From the NCBI GenBank assembly GCA_017798125.1, contig CP059070.1:62001-126000 (forward strand): 64,000 nt of DNA. Direction: 5' to 3'. Under the pieces are notes generated by a model, which saw only the letters and a list, made by a program, of their open reading frames with translations, was not told the DNA's origin and did no database searches. Both the position numbers and the translations under genes were made by a program. Source of the stretch: Cryomorphaceae bacterium. Its GTDB lineage: Bacteria > Bacteroidota > Bacteroidia > Flavobacteriales > ECT2AJA-044. Below are positions 63,562 to 64,000 of this stretch, piece after piece. Position 1 is the stretch's first letter; every line of letters begins with the position of its first letter.

Positions 63562-64000
63562 AAACTAATACCAGCTCCAACTTGGAAATACTGATTGCGC
63601 AACCCAGTATCCGTTATATCATTCAGTCCCCAGTGGTACCGCGCGTCAACAGTGACTGGTCCGAGTTTAACCCCCAATCCTGTATGCCAGGGGAAGTCAT
63701 ACCACTCGGCCTTATTGTCATCCGTTTTGGTCTCTTCACCTAAAACAGTAATACTCTCCCCCACCTTAAAATTGATGGCAATCCCAACTTGAGCAAATAC
63801 GGGCCCGAGCTTTAATCGCGCCGCTTGAGGAAGGCTTAAGTAATGCAGCTTGCGATAATTATCATCATCCAAGCGAGCACCCATCTGCTGATACTCTAAG
63901 CCCTTATACCAGTGAAGTAGTGGAACGATTTTATCTGTGCGGAATGTTCCAATATAAAAGCCCTGTTGAGGATCCAATTGCTCATCTCCGTCAACGAATA
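63558..64000 (-). CDS. Outer-membrane beta-barrel protein, N-terminus outside the window
   Basis: The reverse frame stays open from the stop at 63558 to the window edge (about 147 codons), so the start lies beyond it; the TTG at 63977 is just an internal Leu codon. Alternating strands (FYIGTFRTDKIVPLLHWYKGLEY, VFAQVGIAINFKVG, VTVDARYHWGLND) and the terminal QYFQVGAGISF, ending in Phe, indicate a porin-family eight- to ten-strand barrel. Confidence 0.85.
   Translation of the reverse strand, partial: FVDGDEQLDPQQGFYIGTFRTDKIVPLLHWYKGLEYQQMGARLDDDNYRKLHYLSLPQAARLKLGPVFAQVGIAINFKVGESITVLGEETKTDDNKAEWYDFPWHTGLGVKLGPVTVDARYHWGLNDITDTGLRNQYFQVGAGISF

Noticed and set aside
62032-64000. Defence island around the WYL regulator
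   Set aside because: No nuclease, helicase, methyltransferase, CRISPR repeat or toxin gene lies next to it; the neighbours are an adhesin, an unknown small protein and a barrel protein.

Overview
The window reads as a chromosomal segment of a member of the Bacteroidota, probably a marine Flavobacteriia-type lineage. The evidence is: many promoter -7 elements of the form TAnnTTTG; little Shine-Dalgarno sequence; a large exported protein ending in a type B (gliding-motility-associated) type IX secretion sorting domain; OmpA with thrombospondin type-3 repeats; futalosine-pathway menaquinone genes; the LemA/TPM cluster; and paired deoxynucleoside kinases. Gene density is very high, with many 1-4 nt overlaps and several convergent 3' overlaps. 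Species cannot be assigned from the sequence alone.

Layout. 1-4.3 kb: truncated alaS, then a divergent M23 peptidase, MerR regulator, LemA and two TPM-domain proteins. 4.3-9 kb: hldD with mqnD-mqnB (leftward), an orphan periplasmic binding protein, a sulfotransferase and a YrdB-like membrane protein. 9-12.2 kb: queD, ChaN-like, fabD, bestrophin. 12.2-17.7 kb: a leftward five-gene nucleotide-sugar operon (aminotransferase, ugd, uxs, galE, rfbB). 17.8-21.4 kb: outer-membrane and LPS genes (barrel protein, waaA, PagL-like deacylase, lipoprotein). 21.4-25 kb: tRNA-Leu, tRNA-Gly, mutS, a TrmH-family methyltransferase. 25-34 kb: OmpA, folK-dNK, sppA, a queuosine-precursor transporter, DUF2797, an interrupted GH3-family gene and a second dNK. 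34-37.2 kb: hppA and pdhB. 37.2-45.3 kb: etfB-etfA, bifunctional nuclease, nucleoside transporter, an anchored unknown protein and a tricorn-like protease. 45.4-49.7 kb: two amidohydrolase-family genes. 49.7-54.2 kb: alpha/beta hydrolase, exodeoxyribonuclease III, typA, marC. 54.2-56.3 kb: a terminator-rich leader followed by a DEAD-box helicase. 56.3-64 kb: small unknown genes, pnuC, a lectin-domain T9SS adhesin, a WYL regulator and a truncated barrel protein.

Genes that work together. mqnB and mqnD are consecutive menaquinone steps. Ugd and Uxs make UDP-glucuronate and then UDP-xylose, while RfbB plus the aminotransferase could make a dTDP-amino-deoxy sugar. HldD, WaaA and the PagL-like enzyme bear on lipopolysaccharide. 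The CNT transporter, two dNKs and PnuC serve nucleoside and NAD-precursor salvage. QueD and the YhhQ-type transporter both touch queuosine.

Most of the window is ordinary core genome. The signals most worth following are: a dispersed, stem-covarying palindrome (eleven copies, ten of them inside genes); two terminator hairpins ahead of the DEAD-box helicase whose unpaired segments are complementary over 14 nt; a GH3 gene broken by what look like two compensating single-base indels; amidohydrolase domains that have lost their metal-binding HxH; and several genes whose promoter -7 box leaves almost no room for a leader. I did not find a convincing defence system, CRISPR array, prophage or insertion sequence.
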